DNA of 64,000 nucleotides from Mycolicibacterium tusciae (lineage in GTDB: Bacteria > Actinomycetota > Actinomycetes > Mycobacteriales > Mycobacteriaceae), in NCBI RefSeq assembly GCF_002086795.1, contig NZ_MVIM01000004.1, positions 248,001-312,000 of the forward strand, in the 5' to 3' direction. Positions 44,857-54,182 of the stretch are shown one piece after another. Numbering within the stretch: position 1 is the stretch's first letter; every line of letters starts with the position of its first letter. Under the pieces are notes generated by a model. That model saw only the letters and a list, made by a program, of their open reading frames with translations. It made no database searches and was not told the DNA's origin. Position numbers and translations under genes: made by a program.

Positions 44857-45681
44857 GTGGCAGCGCTTGATGCGATCGAAGAGTGGCCGGTCCCGACCGC
44901 CGCAGCCGCGGTGGTCGGACCATCCGGAATCCTGGCTCAGCACGGCGACGTCCGGCAGCGCTTCAAGTTGGCGTCGGTGACCAAGACGCTGGTGGCCCGG
45001 GCCGCGCAGATCGCGGTCGAGGAGGGCGCCGTCGACCTCGACACCGAAGCCGGTCCACCGGGCTCCACGGTGCGCCACCTGCTGGCCCACACGTCCGGGT
45101 TCTCGATGCACTCGGCGGATCTGATGGCCGAGCCCGGCAAACGCCGGGTGTACTCGAACTACGGATTCGGGGTGCTCGCCGAGACGATCCAACGGGCGGC
45201 GGGCATCGAGTTCGGGCAGTACCTGACCGAGGCGGTATGCGAGCCGCTCGGCCTGTCGGACACGACGCTGGCGGGCGGTGCCGAGGCGGCCGGATTCGGA
45301 GCCACCTCGACCGTCGCTGACCTCGTCGCCTTCGCCGGCGACCTGCTGCGCCCCTCAACCGTGTCCGAACAGATGCACACCGAGGCCACCCAGGTGCAGT
45401 TTCCCGGAGTGTCGGGGGTGCTGCCCGGTTTCGGGACGCAGCGTCCCAACGACTGGGGTCTGGGCTTCGAGATCAGGGACGACAAGTCGCCGCACTGGAC
45501 AGGTTCGGCGAACTCGGGCGCCACTTACGGGCATTTCGGCCAGTCAGGGACGTTCTTATGGGTGGACCCGCAGGCTGACCTGGCGCTCGTGGTGCTCACG
45601 GACCGCGATTTCGGCGACTGGGCCTATCCGCGCTGGCCCGCGCTATCTGATGCCATCCTGAGAGAATTCGGCGCAGACTAG
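44857..45681 (+). CDS. Serine beta-lactamase/penicillin-binding-like hydrolase
   Basis: 274 residues from GTG at 44857, 9 bp after the previous stop. S-x-x-K motif at S40-VT-K43 (LASVTKTL), Y-S-N in RRVYSNYGFG, and a final HFGQSGTFLWVD. This is the class C/esterase-EstB group, which in mycobacteria includes esterases and D-peptidases as well as weak beta-lactamases. There is no signal peptide, so it acts in the cytoplasm or at the inner face. It corresponds to Rv2257c and is the last gene of the LuxR-linked operon. Confidence 0.84.
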   Translation: MAALDAIEEWPVPTAAAAVVGPSGILAQHGDVRQRFKLASVTKTLVARAAQIAVEEGAVDLDTEAGPPGSTVRHLLAHTSGFSMHSADLMAEPGKRRVYSNYGFGVLAETIQRAAGIEFGQYLTEAVCEPLGLSDTTLAGGAEAAGFGATSTVADLVAFAGDLLRPSTVSEQMHTEATQVQFPGVSGVLPGFGTQRPNDWGLGFEIRDDKSPHWTGSANSGATYGHFGQSGTFLWVDPQADLALVVLTDRDFGDWAYPRWPALSDAILREFGAD

Positions 45682-45797
45682 CGCAACAGGCGCCTCACAG
45701 GGCACAATAGACACGCACGACACACACATTTGCAGATAATTCGGAACCGCCAGGTCGCTTGGGGAAGACGTCCCTCGTGGAGCCGAAGGAGCAGCAA

Positions 45798-46310
45798 ATG
45801 CGTGCAGCGAACCAATTCGCCGACGCGGCGACTGGCGTGGTGTACATCCATGCTTCTCCCGCGGCGGTAGCCCCTCATGTCGAGTGGGCGCTGTCGTCGA
45901 CTCTCTCGGCGAGAGCAAACCTGAAGTGGACGCCCCAGCCCGCGATGCCCGGGCAGTTGCGCGCCGTCACCAACTGGATCGGGCCGGTGGGCACCGGGGC
46001 GGCCCTGGCGAGCGCGCTGCGGTCCTGGTCGGTGTTGCGCTTTGAAGTCACCGAGGACCCCAGCGCCGGCGTCGACGGTCATCGCTGGTGCCACACCCCG
46101 CAACTGGGCATGTGGAGCGGCGCGATGAGCGCCAACGGCGACGTGATGGTCGGCGAGATGCGGCTGCGGACGTTGATGCAATCGGGGGCCGACATGCTGG
46201 CGGCCGAACTCGATTCGGTGCTCGGCACCGCGTGGGACGAGGCGCTCGAGCCCTATCGTGACGGCGGCGACGCCGCCGAGGTCAGCTGGCTGACCCGGGG
46301 AGTCGGCTAA
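45798..46310 (+). CDS. DUF3145-family protein
   Basis: 170 residues from ATG at 45798 (AAGGAG upstream); in-frame upstream codons at 45759 and 45780 are weaker. Begins MRAANQFADAATGVVYIHAS and contains AAVAPHVEWALSSTLSARAN, the DUF3145 signature, conserved in mycobacteria and other actinobacteria (Rv2256c). It is soluble, with no catalytic motif, and the function is not known. It has its own upstream spacer of ~115 bp with a GATAAT-like -10 near 45735 and is probably a separate transcription unit. Confidence 0.85.
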   Translation: MRAANQFADAATGVVYIHASPAAVAPHVEWALSSTLSARANLKWTPQPAMPGQLRAVTNWIGPVGTGAALASALRSWSVLRFEVTEDPSAGVDGHRWCHTPQLGMWSGAMSANGDVMVGEMRLRTLMQSGADMLAAELDSVLGTAWDEALEPYRDGGDAAEVSWLTRGVG

Positions 46311-46422
46311 CCGCGTGTGCGCGGCGTTGACGCGCCGCGAAAATTCACCGGCAAATTTCGCAGTAGTTGCACCTTCGACTTCGAGATCGCTGAGACTGTC
46401 GTCATCTCCCCAGGAGGCGACA

Positions 46423-46719
46423 ATGTTCACGATCCGCGTACTCACCGCAGCGACCTTCGCCGCCGGCGCACTGCTCGCCGCTGCAACCGCATCGGCATCA
46501 CCGGCGACCGACGCGCTGTTCGGCGCCCTCGACGGGCTCGGGTTGCCGATATCGGGACCCGCTGTCATCACGGCGGGCAACCTGGCCTGCGATTCCTCTA
46601 CCAGCGGCCTGGCCCGCGATCTGATCGCATCGCGGATCTCCAGCGAGTTCGGCCTGGACCCGGGTCAGGCGAACCAGTTCGTCGGGATCAGCCTCGCGGT
46701 CTACTGTCCGCTGCGGTAG
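46423..46719 (+). CDS. Small secreted DUF732-like protein
   Basis: 98 residues from ATG at 46423 (AGGAGG 6 nt upstream). Signal peptide MFTIRVLTAATFAAGALLAA ends TASASPA. The mature ~70 residues contain two cysteines (NLACDSS and VYCPLR) that would form one disulfide, with ISSEFGLDPGQANQFVGISL between. This matches small exported DUF732 proteins of mycobacteria. Function unknown. It converges with the lipid kinase gene. Confidence 0.78.
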   Translation: MFTIRVLTAATFAAGALLAAATASASPATDALFGALDGLGLPISGPAVITAGNLACDSSTSGLARDLIASRISSEFGLDPGQANQFVGISLAVYCPLR

Positions 46720-46722
46720 TCG

Positions 46723-47625
46723 CTACGGGGCCGGCGTCAGGATCTTCAGCGCGCCCGGCACCGCCGACACCTCGACGGGAAGCGGACAGGCGTACTCGCC
46801 ATCGGCGTAGGCGTTGATGCCCGGCGAGTCGACGGTGATGGTGCGGGCACGCTCGGTGCGGACCTCGTCGAGGTCGATGTGCGTGCCCTTGAATACGGTG
46901 GGGAACAAGCGGATCAGCTTCGTGCGCGACGCCGATGACACCATCGTGACGTCCAGCAGTCCGTCGGTGGGGTCGGCCTTCGGGCAGATCAGCATGCCTC
47001 CGCCGTAGCTCTTGGTGTTGCCGAAGGCGGCCAGCGTCAATTCGGTGTCCAGTTCGCGCCCGTCGAACGTCAGGCTGAACGGCAGCAGCCGCAATTTGGA
47101 CAACTCGGCGACCATCGCGACGTTGTAGCGCATGCGGCCGTGCGGCCACTTCATCCGGTTGGTCCTGTCGGTCACCAGCGAGTCGAAGCCGGCGGCCATC
47201 ACAGTGCCGAACCACTTCTGGGCGCCGTCGATGCTCGTGATGCGACCCAGGTCGACGGTCTTGGCGACACCGTCGACGATGACGTCGGCCGCGGCCTCGG
47301 GATCCTTTGCCGGAATGCCGAATTCACGGGCATGGTCGTTGCCGGTGCCCGACGGGATGATGGCCAGCGGGATGTCGGTCTGCGCAAGCACCTGCAGCGC
47401 AAGCGACACGATGCCGTCACCGCCGACGACGACCAGCGCATCCATCCCGCGTTCGAGTGCACCCTCGACGAGTCGTCTCGCGTGCTCGGCGTCGGTGCCC
47501 GCGATGGCGACGACGTCGATGCCGCGCTTGTGCAACCGCGTGACGGCGCGTTCGGCGGCGTGCGGGGCACTGCCGTGCCCCGATGCCGGATTCGTCAGCA
47601 TCGTGACGCGGCCGAGCTCTGTCAC
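46723..47625 (-). CDS. Diacylglycerol/lipid kinase (DagK family)
   Basis: 300 residues from GTG at 47625, overlapping the flavoenzyme stop by GTGA. NAD-kinase-like fold: LTNPASGHGSA at the N-terminus, GGDGIVS at residues 68-74 (the nucleotide loop GGDGT, with I for T), PSGTGNDHARE, and a C-terminal GEYACPLPVEV region. It phosphorylates a lipid alcohol such as diacylglycerol. It resembles Rv2252, studied as a diacylglycerol kinase linked to phosphatidylinositol mannoside synthesis. The coupled neighbour is an alkyl-DHAP-synthase-like enzyme. Confidence 0.87.
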   Translation of the reverse strand: MTELGRVTMLTNPASGHGSAPHAAERAVTRLHKRGIDVVAIAGTDAEHARRLVEGALERGMDALVVVGGDGIVSLALQVLAQTDIPLAIIPSGTGNDHAREFGIPAKDPEAAADVIVDGVAKTVDLGRITSIDGAQKWFGTVMAAGFDSLVTDRTNRMKWPHGRMRYNVAMVAELSKLRLLPFSLTFDGRELDTELTLAAFGNTKSYGGGMLICPKADPTDGLLDVTMVSSASRTKLIRLFPTVFKGTHIDLDEVRTERARTITVDSPGINAYADGEYACPLPVEVSAVPGALKILTPAP

Positions 47626-49244
47626 GGAATCAGCTTGCCGGGGTTGAGGATTCCCGCCGGGTCCAGCGTGGCCTTGACGGCCTTCAGCACCGTGACGCCG
47701 AGGTCGCCGACCTCGTCGCGCATCCACGGACGGTGATCGGCACCGACGGCGTGGTGGTGGGTGATGGTGGCGCCGGTGCGCATCATCGCCTCCGACGCCG
47801 CCGTTTTCGCCTTGTGCCACTGCTCGATCGGATTGCCGCGCTGCCCGGCGACGACAGTGAAGTACAACGAGGCTCCCGTCGGATACACATGCGAAATGTG
47901 GCACAGCACCAGTGCCGGTGTACCCGATTCGCCGAGAGATTTCGTCAGTGCTTCGGTGACCGCCGCCTTGAGCGCGGGCACGTTCGACCAATTGGTCGCG
48001 GTCTCCAGCGTCTCGCACAAGGCGCCGGCCGATAGCAACGAGTCGCGAAGGTAGGGCGCGTTGAACCGGCCGTGTTCCCAGGCGCGGGCCGGACCTTCGC
48101 CCAGCGACGTGCCGCCGGCGGCCTGCAACACTGCGCGTGTTTCGGCATGGCGACTCTCGACGTGGGCTGCGGTGCCCTCGAAAGCGGTGATCGCCAGGCA
48201 GCCGCCGGTGATCTGCTGTTCGCCGATGCTCTCGGTGGTGGCCAGGTTCACCCCGGTCTCGGCCTCGTCGGACAATCGGATGACGGTCGGCCCGGCACCG
48301 GTCTGCACGACGGCGCGCAGCGCGTCGGCTCCGGTCGCGAAGTCCGGGAACGACCACGCCTCGTAGGTCGTCGCCGCGGGCACCGGGTGCACCTTCACCC
48401 GCACGCGGGTGATGATCCCGAACACGCCCTCCGAACCGATCATCAACTGGCGCAGGTCAGGACCGGCGGCCGACTCGGGGGCACGGCCGAGGTCGAGCAC
48501 GCCCGCCGGGGTCACCGTGCGCAGCCCACGCACCATATCGTTGAAGCGGCCGTAACCCGCCGAGTCCTGGCCCGACGACCGGGTGGCGGCGAATCCGCCG
48601 ATGGTCGCGTACTGGAAACTCTGCGGAAAGTGGCCGAGGGAGAAGCCGCGTTCGCCGAGCAGGCGTTCGGCCTCGGGCCCGGTCAGCCCGGCGCCGAGTT
48701 CGGCTTCGCCGGAGACCTCGTCGAGCGAATGCAGTTCGGTCAGGCGGCGCAGATCCAGCGAGATGACCGCGCTGAAGTTGCCGCGGATCGGGTCGAGGCC
48801 GCCGACCACACTCGTTCCACCGCCGAACGGGACGATCGCGATCCCGTGCTCGGAGCAGTACCGCAGGATCGCGGCGATCTCGTCGTCACGCTGGGGCAGT
48901 AGCACGGCGTCGGGTGCGTCCTGCACACCGGAGTCCTTGCGTCGCAAGAGGTCCAGGGTGGACTTGCCGCCGGCCCGAAGGAGTCGGCCGCGGTCGTCGA
49001 CACGGCAGTAGTCGGCGCCCACGATGGCGGTGAGCCCGTCACGGTCGGCGTCGGACAGGGCGGACGGGCGAAGGGTGACGTCCTCGGCCTCGAGATCAGG
49101 CGTAGCGGCACCGTCGACGCCGAGCGCCTGCTTCAGCAGGGTTTTTATCCCGTCGGACAGCGGTTTGGCCGCAGCAGGATCACCCCAGGCGTTCCACTTC
49201 ATCGGGGGCAGCAGTGCGGTCTGTTGGTCATCCGGACGCATCAT
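47622..49244 (-). CDS. FAD-linked oxidase, alkyl-DHAP-synthase-like
   Basis: 540 residues from ATG at 49244 (ATG at 49241 also possible). Vanillyl-alcohol-oxidase-type FAD domain: PFGGGTSVVGGLDP near residue 142, then FSLGHFPQSFQYATIGGFAA, RSSGQDSAGYGRFNDM and GSEGVFGIITRVRVKVHP. The terminal region carries THHHAVGADHRPWM, the tri-histidine motif of alkylglycerone-phosphate synthase, and the protein ends TLDPAGILNPGKLIP. Such enzymes exchange the acyl group of acyl-DHAP for a fatty alcohol. Activity here is inferred; other glycolate- or lactate-oxidase-like roles are possible. It corresponds to Rv2251. Confidence 0.83.
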   Translation of the reverse strand: MMRPDDQQTALLPPMKWNAWGDPAAAKPLSDGIKTLLKQALGVDGAATPDLEAEDVTLRPSALSDADRDGLTAIVGADYCRVDDRGRLLRAGGKSTLDLLRRKDSGVQDAPDAVLLPQRDDEIAAILRYCSEHGIAIVPFGGGTSVVGGLDPIRGNFSAVISLDLRRLTELHSLDEVSGEAELGAGLTGPEAERLLGERGFSLGHFPQSFQYATIGGFAATRSSGQDSAGYGRFNDMVRGLRTVTPAGVLDLGRAPESAAGPDLRQLMIGSEGVFGIITRVRVKVHPVPAATTYEAWSFPDFATGADALRAVVQTGAGPTVIRLSDEAETGVNLATTESIGEQQITGGCLAITAFEGTAAHVESRHAETRAVLQAAGGTSLGEGPARAWEHGRFNAPYLRDSLLSAGALCETLETATNWSNVPALKAAVTEALTKSLGESGTPALVLCHISHVYPTGASLYFTVVAGQRGNPIEQWHKAKTAASEAMMRTGATITHHHAVGADHRPWMRDEVGDLGVTVLKAVKATLDPAGILNPGKLIP

Positions 49245-49245
49245 G

Positions 49246-49280
49246 CGTTACAGTATTACACATGCTGTCAATCAGTAACG
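49246..49280. promoter_or_regulatory. Candidate operator at the flavoenzyme/TetR divergent start
   Basis: Outer inverted repeat CGTTAC (49246-49251) and GTAACG (49275-49280). An inner imperfect repeat TTACAG-N11-CTGTCA spans 49248-49270. Both straddle the tetR ATG at 49262, and the divergent genes are only 17 bp apart, so one site can block both. Confidence 0.5.
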
Positions 49281-49843
49281 ATTCGCCGCAGACGATCGGA
49301 GACCGCATCCTCACTGCGGCGGCCGAGTGCGTGCTGGCCTTCGGGGTGGACCGAGTGACGCTGGCCGAAATCGCTCGCCGCGCCGGTGTCAGCAGGCCCA
49401 CGGTCTATCGGCGCTGGCCCGACACGCGGTCGGTGCTGGCGGCGCTGCTGACGTCGCGGGTCATCGGCGTGCTCGACGCCGTGCCGAGCCGACAGGTCGG
49501 CCGCCGACCACTGGTCGAGCGCATCGTGACGGTTGCCGAACTGCTGCGTCGCGACGACGTGGTCATGTCGGTGCTGCGCAGCGCCCCCGATCTGGCGATG
49601 ATCTACATCGCTGAGCGCTTGGGCACCAGCCAGCAGGTCCTGCTCGACGCCGTCGCCGCCGATATCAAGCTCGCGCAGGAAGAGGGCAGCGTGCGTCCCG
49701 GCGATCCCCGTCAACTCGGAGCGATGTGCCTGCTGATCACCCAGTCGGCGATCCAGTCCGGCCAGATCGTCGCGCCGATCCTCGATGCCGACGCCCTCGC
49801 CACCGAGCTTGCCCACTCACTGAACGGATACCTGAAACCGTGA
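49262..49843 (+). CDS. TetR-family regulator
   Basis: 193 residues from ATG at 49262; a reading from 49214 would overlap the divergent gene. HTH LAEIARRAGVSRPTVYRRWP (residues ~38-57), then a short ligand domain ending HSLNGYLKP. It overlaps glpD by GTGA, so it is translationally coupled to it, and it diverges from the flavoenzyme-lipid kinase operon by 17 bp. It probably coordinates all four genes. It corresponds to Rv2250c. The ligand is unknown. Confidence 0.87.
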   Translation: MLSISNDSPQTIGDRILTAAAECVLAFGVDRVTLAEIARRAGVSRPTVYRRWPDTRSVLAALLTSRVIGVLDAVPSRQVGRRPLVERIVTVAELLRRDDVVMSVLRSAPDLAMIYIAERLGTSQQVLLDAVAADIKLAQEEGSVRPGDPRQLGAMCLLITQSAIQSGQIVAPILDADALATELAHSLNGYLKP

Positions 49844-51405
49844 CCACCTCAACGGCACTCAACGAGGCCCGCCGCACGTCCGAACTCGCGGCGCTGGCCG
49901 ACGGCGGCACGATCGACGTCGTCGTGATCGGCGGCGGTATCACCGGTGTCGGCATCGCGCTGGACGCCGCGACGCGCGGGCTGAGCGTCGCACTGGTCGA
50001 GAAGCACGACCTGGCGTTCGGCACCAGCCGGTGGAGCAGCAAGCTGGTCCACGGCGGTCTGCGGTATCTGGCGACCGGCAATGTCGGCATCGCGCGACGC
50101 AGTGCGGTCGAACGCGGAATCCTGATGACGCGCAACGCCCCTCACCTCGTCAAGGCCATGCCGCAGTTGGTCCCGCTGCTGCCGTCGATGAACACTGCGT
50201 CGCGTGCACTCGTGCGGTTCGGATTCGTGGCCGGCGACGGGCTGCGCAAGCTCGCGGGCACACCGTCGTCGACGCTGCCGCGGTCGCGGAGGATCGACCC
50301 GAGCCGGGCCGTCGAACTCGCGCCGACGGTGCGTCGCGCCGGCCTCGACGGCGCCCTGCTCGCGTACGACGGGCAGCTGATCGATGACGCACGCCTGGTC
50401 ACCGCGGTGGCCCGCACGGCCGCCCAGCACGGCGCCACGATCCTCACGCGCGTCGCGGCAGCCGATGCGACAGGTACCTCGGTGACGTTGACCGATCAGC
50501 GTTCCGGGGAGTCGTTTCAGGTGTCGGCCCGCGCGGTCATCAACGCCACCGGTGTATGGGCGGGGGAGGTGGACCCCTCGGTTCGCGTGCGTCCCAGTCG
50601 CGGAACGCATCTCGTGTTCGATGCCGAGACGTTCGGGAATCCGGTTGCCGCCCTGACGATCCCGATACCCGGCGAGATCAACCGCTTCGTATTCGCGATG
50701 CCCGAACAGCTGGGTCGCGTGTACCTGGGGCTCACCGACGAAGATGCGCCCGGTCCGATACCCGACGTGCCGGAGCCCACGGCCGAGGAGACGAAGTTCC
50801 TGTTGGACACGGTCAACACCGCATTGGATGTCGCGCTCAGCGCCGGCGATGTGATCGGCGCGTATGCCGGGCTGCGGCCGTTGATCGACCTAGGCGCGGA
50901 CGAGAGGAGCACGAAGAAGGGCCAAGCGCGGACGGCCGACGTATCGCGCGAGCACCGGATCGTCGAATCGCCGTCCGGTGTGCTCAGTGTCATCGGTGGC
51001 AAACTGACCGAATACCGGTACATGGCAGAAGACGTGCTGGATCGGGCGGTCGCTGCGCGGAGGCTGACGGCCTCCGATTGCCGCACCCGAAACCTACCCC
51101 TGGTGGGTGCACCATCGAATCCCGTTGCGACACTGCGTTCGCCGGCTGAACTGCCCGGCTCGTTGGTCGCGCGCTACGGTGCGGAAGCGCCGAATGTGAT
51201 CGCCGCCGCGAGCTGCGAACGACCCACGGAGCCGGTCGCCGACGGGATCGACGTCATTCGCGCGGAATTCGAATACGCCGTGACGCATGAGGGCGCGCTG
51301 ACCGCCGACGACATCGTGGACCGTCGCACTCGCATCGGTTTGGTCGCCGCGGACCGCGTCAGGGTCGTCGAGGTGGCCGAGGAATTCGTGAATTCGGCGC
51401 GCTGA
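49840..51405 (+). CDS. glpD: Glycerol-3-phosphate dehydrogenase (FAD/quinone-linked)
   Basis: 521 residues from GTG at 49840, overlapping the TetR stop. FAD motif VVVIGGGITGVGIALDAATR near residue 24, then TSRWSSKLVHGGLRYLATG (FAD contact), YDGQLIDDARLVTAVARTA, and IGAYAGLRPL. The C-terminal region has TADVSREHRIVESPSGVLSV and a DxA-type helical domain. It oxidises sn-glycerol-3-phosphate to DHAP, passing electrons to menaquinone at the membrane. It matches Rv2249c (glpD1), the neighbour of accD6 in M. tuberculosis. Confidence 0.9.
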   Translation: MTTSTALNEARRTSELAALADGGTIDVVVIGGGITGVGIALDAATRGLSVALVEKHDLAFGTSRWSSKLVHGGLRYLATGNVGIARRSAVERGILMTRNAPHLVKAMPQLVPLLPSMNTASRALVRFGFVAGDGLRKLAGTPSSTLPRSRRIDPSRAVELAPTVRRAGLDGALLAYDGQLIDDARLVTAVARTAAQHGATILTRVAAADATGTSVTLTDQRSGESFQVSARAVINATGVWAGEVDPSVRVRPSRGTHLVFDAETFGNPVAALTIPIPGEINRFVFAMPEQLGRVYLGLTDEDAPGPIPDVPEPTAEETKFLLDTVNTALDVALSAGDVIGAYAGLRPLIDLGADERSTKKGQARTADVSREHRIVESPSGVLSVIGGKLTEYRYMAEDVLDRAVAARRLTASDCRTRNLPLVGAPSNPVATLRSPAELPGSLVARYGAEAPNVIAAASCERPTEPVADGIDVIRAEFEYAVTHEGALTADDIVDRRTRIGLVAADRVRVVEVAEEFVNSAR

Positions 51406-51443
51406 TGAACCACCGCGGTGCGTATGCGCGCCGAATTCACCAA

Positions 51444-52865
51444 TTACAGCGGGATGTTCTTATGGCGACCGCGGCGCGCGGGCGCCTCGGCCAGCGCCTG
51501 CGTCAGCCTGCTGCGAGTGTGCGACGGATCGATCTTCTCGTCGACCACGCCGATCTCGATGGCCGAATCCACGCCACCGGCGATCCGCTCATGCTCGGCG
51601 GCCAGCTCCTCGTGCAATGCCTCGCGCTCGTCATCCGACGCTGCGGCCAGCTTCTTCTTGTGCAGGATGCCGACCGCGGCCTTGGCGCCCATCACGGCGA
51701 CCTCGGCGTCAGGCCACGCGAACACCTTGGTGGCGTTCAGCGACCGCGAGTTCATCGCAATGTAGGCACCGCCGTAGATCTTGCGGGTGACCAGCGTGAC
51801 ACGCGGAACCGAGGACTCGCCGAACGCGTGCAGCAGCTTCGCGCCACGACGCACGACGCCACCCCACTCCTGGTCCACACCGGGCAGGTAGCCGGGCACG
51901 TCGACGATCACGACGAGCGGGATGCCGAAGGCGTCGCATAGGCGCACGAAACGTGCTGACTTCTCGGCACTTTCGGAGTTCAGGCAGCCACCGAGACGCA
52001 GCGGATTGTTGGCGATCACACCGACGGTGCGCCCGGCCAACCGGCCCAGGCCCACGACAATGGACGGCGCCCACTTGCCCTGGAACTCTTCGAACGGCAC
52101 ACCCTCGTCCAGCAGGGCCTCGACGAGCGGATGCACGTCATAGGCTCGGCGCGCGGACTCCGGCAGCAGCGCGTGCAGGTCGCTGTCGCCCGCCTCGGCC
52201 TTGGTGCGGTCGAAATGGCCCTGCTGGCAGAACAATCCGACCAGACGACGGCCACGCTCGTAAGCGTCGACCTCGTCGTTGGCGACGATGTGGCACACGC
52301 CGGACTTCTTGTGGTGGGCATCGGGGCCGCCGAGCGACACCATGTCGACGTCCTCACCGGTGACGCTGCGGACCACATCGGGACCGGTGACGAAAACCTT
52401 GCTGTCCGGCGCCATCACGATGACGTCAGTCAGTGCCGGTCCGTACGCGGCGCCGCCCGCAGCGAAGCCGACCACCACCGAGATCTGCGGCACGTACCCG
52501 GAGGCGCGGATCATGGCCTCAAAGACCAAACCGACTGCGTGCAGCGCTTTTACGCCTTCGGCCAATCGTGCGCCGCCCGAGTGCCAGATGCCGACAATCG
52601 GGCTCTGTTCCTCGATGGCGGTGTCGTACGCGTTGACGATGTGCGCACAACCCTCCACACCCATGGCGCCGCCCATGACGGTGCCGTCGGTGCAGAACGC
52701 GATCGTGCGCACGCCGTTGACGGTTCCGGCCGCGGCCAGCACGCCGGAGCGGTCCCGCTCGTGCAGCAACTCGACGGTGTTGTCGTCGAAAAACGTACTC
52801 AGGCGCAACAGCGGATCGCGTGGGTCGAGCGATTCGCCTACGGCCTCTGGGGCCATGATGGTCAT
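51444..52865 (-). CDS. accD6: Acetyl/propionyl-CoA carboxylase carboxyltransferase beta subunit AccD6
   Basis: 473 residues from ATG at 52865, with AGGAGG upstream; the TTG immediately before it would add one residue. The length equals that of M. tuberculosis AccD6. Carboxyltransferase fold with VEGCAHIVNAYDTAIEEQSP, GGARLAEGVKALH, VVVGFAAGGAAYGPALTDVI (acyl-CoA oxyanion glycines) and VIVDVPGYLPGVDQEWGGVV. With AccA3 it makes malonyl-CoA for FAS-I and FAS-II. It is the last gene of the fasII operon, 36 bp after kasB, and converges with glpD. Confidence 0.93.
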   Translation of the reverse strand: MTIMAPEAVGESLDPRDPLLRLSTFFDDNTVELLHERDRSGVLAAAGTVNGVRTIAFCTDGTVMGGAMGVEGCAHIVNAYDTAIEEQSPIVGIWHSGGARLAEGVKALHAVGLVFEAMIRASGYVPQISVVVGFAAGGAAYGPALTDVIVMAPDSKVFVTGPDVVRSVTGEDVDMVSLGGPDAHHKKSGVCHIVANDEVDAYERGRRLVGLFCQQGHFDRTKAEAGDSDLHALLPESARRAYDVHPLVEALLDEGVPFEEFQGKWAPSIVVGLGRLAGRTVGVIANNPLRLGGCLNSESAEKSARFVRLCDAFGIPLVVIVDVPGYLPGVDQEWGGVVRRGAKLLHAFGESSVPRVTLVTRKIYGGAYIAMNSRSLNATKVFAWPDAEVAVMGAKAAVGILHKKKLAAASDDEREALHEELAAEHERIAGGVDSAIEIGVVDEKIDPSHTRSRLTQALAEAPARRGRHKNIPL

Positions 52866-52901
52866 CAATCCTCCTGTAGCGCCGAGGTTGTCGGCGGGAC
52901 G

Positions 52902-54155
52902 TCAGTACTTGCCGAACGCGAGCGCGACGTTGTGCCCACCGAATCCGAACGAATTGTTGATCGCGTATTGATAGTTGCCGGGTCGCGGCGAGCCGGCAAC
53001 GACATCGAGGTCGATCTCCGGATCCAGGTTCTTCAGGTTGAGCGTCGGCGGGATGACCCCGTTCTTCAACGCCAACACGGTGAGGATGGATTCGACGGCG
53101 CCGACTGCGCCGACCGAGTGGCCCAGCGCCCCCTTCGGGGCGTAGACCGCAGCCTTGTGAGCGCCCAAGGCATTGTCGATGGCCTTTCCTTCGGCCACGT
53201 CGCCCACCGAGGTGCCGGTGGCGTGCGCATTGATGTGGTCGATGTCCGTGGGGGACAGGCCCGCAAGCTGGATGGCCCGCGTCATCGCGTGACCTGCCTG
53301 CTCACCGTTGGGGTCGGGCGCGACAATGTGGAACCCGTCAGACGTGATACTGGCGCCCATCAGCCGTGCGTGGATGGTGGCACCGCGAGCCCTGGCGTGT
53401 TCCTCGGTCTCGATCACCATCAACCCGGCACCTTCGCCGAAGACGAAACCGTTGCGGTCCCTGTCAAATGGGCGACAAGCTCCCGCCGGATCGTCATTGG
53501 TGGTGGACAACACGATGCGCATCTGTGCGAAGCCGGCAATCGGCACCGCTTCGATCTTGGTTTCGACGCCACCACAGATCGCCACGTCGGCTTCGCCGAG
53601 CACGATCTGTCGCCACGCCTGCGCAATGCCTTCAGAACCCGAGGCGCAGGCCGAGATCGGCGTGCTGACCCCGGCCTTGGCCTTGCGCTCAAGCCCGACT
53701 GCGGCGGCGGCCGCGTTGGGCATGTACATCTGGACGGCAAGCGGTGACACCGCCCGAAGGCCCTTCGAGCGCAGCGCTTCGTAGGCGTAGAGCAACTCCT
53801 CGGTCGAGCCCATGCCGGTGCCGATCGACACCATCAGGCGCCGCGGATCGACGTCCGGTGACCCGGCGTGGTCCCACGCCCGTCTGCTCAGCACCGTGGA
53901 CATCCGCTGCAGGTACGACAGCCGCCGCAGTTCGACCCGCGTCAATTCCTCTTCGAAGTCCTCCAGCAGATGTCCGCCGATACGGACCGGCAGGTTGTAC
54001 TGCTCGACGAACGGATCGTCGAGCAGCCGAATGCCACTCTGCCCGTCCAGCAGCCGTTGCCAGGTGGTGTCCGCATCGGTCGCCAAAGCGGTCGTCATCG
54101 CAAAGCCGGTGACGACTACGTTGGGGAAGCCATTCCCCGTAGCCAACGCTGCCAT
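52902..54155 (-). CDS. kasB: Beta-ketoacyl-ACP synthase KasB
   Basis: 417 residues from ATG at 54155. Catalytic Cys170 in [10 protein letters not shown], His in [12 protein letters not shown], and His in [10 protein letters not shown], with a terminal [17 protein letters not shown]. About two-thirds identical by eye to the adjacent KasA. KasB completes elongation of AcpM-bound meromycolate chains in FAS-II. It is 27 bp downstream of kasA and 36 bp upstream of accD6 in the fasII operon. Confidence 0.94.
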   Translation of the reverse strand: MAALATGNGFPNVVVTGFAMTTALATDADTTWQRLLDGQSGIRLLDDPFVEQYNLPVRIGGHLLEDFEEELTRVELRRLSYLQRMSTVLSRRAWDHAGSPDVDPRRLMVSIGTGMGSTEELLYAYEALRSKGLRAVSPLAVQMYMPNAAAAAVGLERKAKAGVSTPISACASGSEGIAQAWRQIVLGEADVAICGGVETKIEAVPIAGFAQMRIVLSTTNDDPAGACRPFDRDRNGFVFGEGAGLMVIETEEHARARGATIHARLMGASITSDGFHIVAPDPNGEQAGHAMTRAIQLAGLSPTDIDHINAHATGTSVGDVAEGKAIDNALGAHKAAVYAPKGALGHSVGAVGAVESILTVLALKNGVIPPTLNLKNLDPEIDLDVVAGSPRPGNYQYAINNSFGFGGHNVALAFGKY

Positions 54156-54182
54156 TACTGCTCTGGGAGTTCCTTCCGTAAC

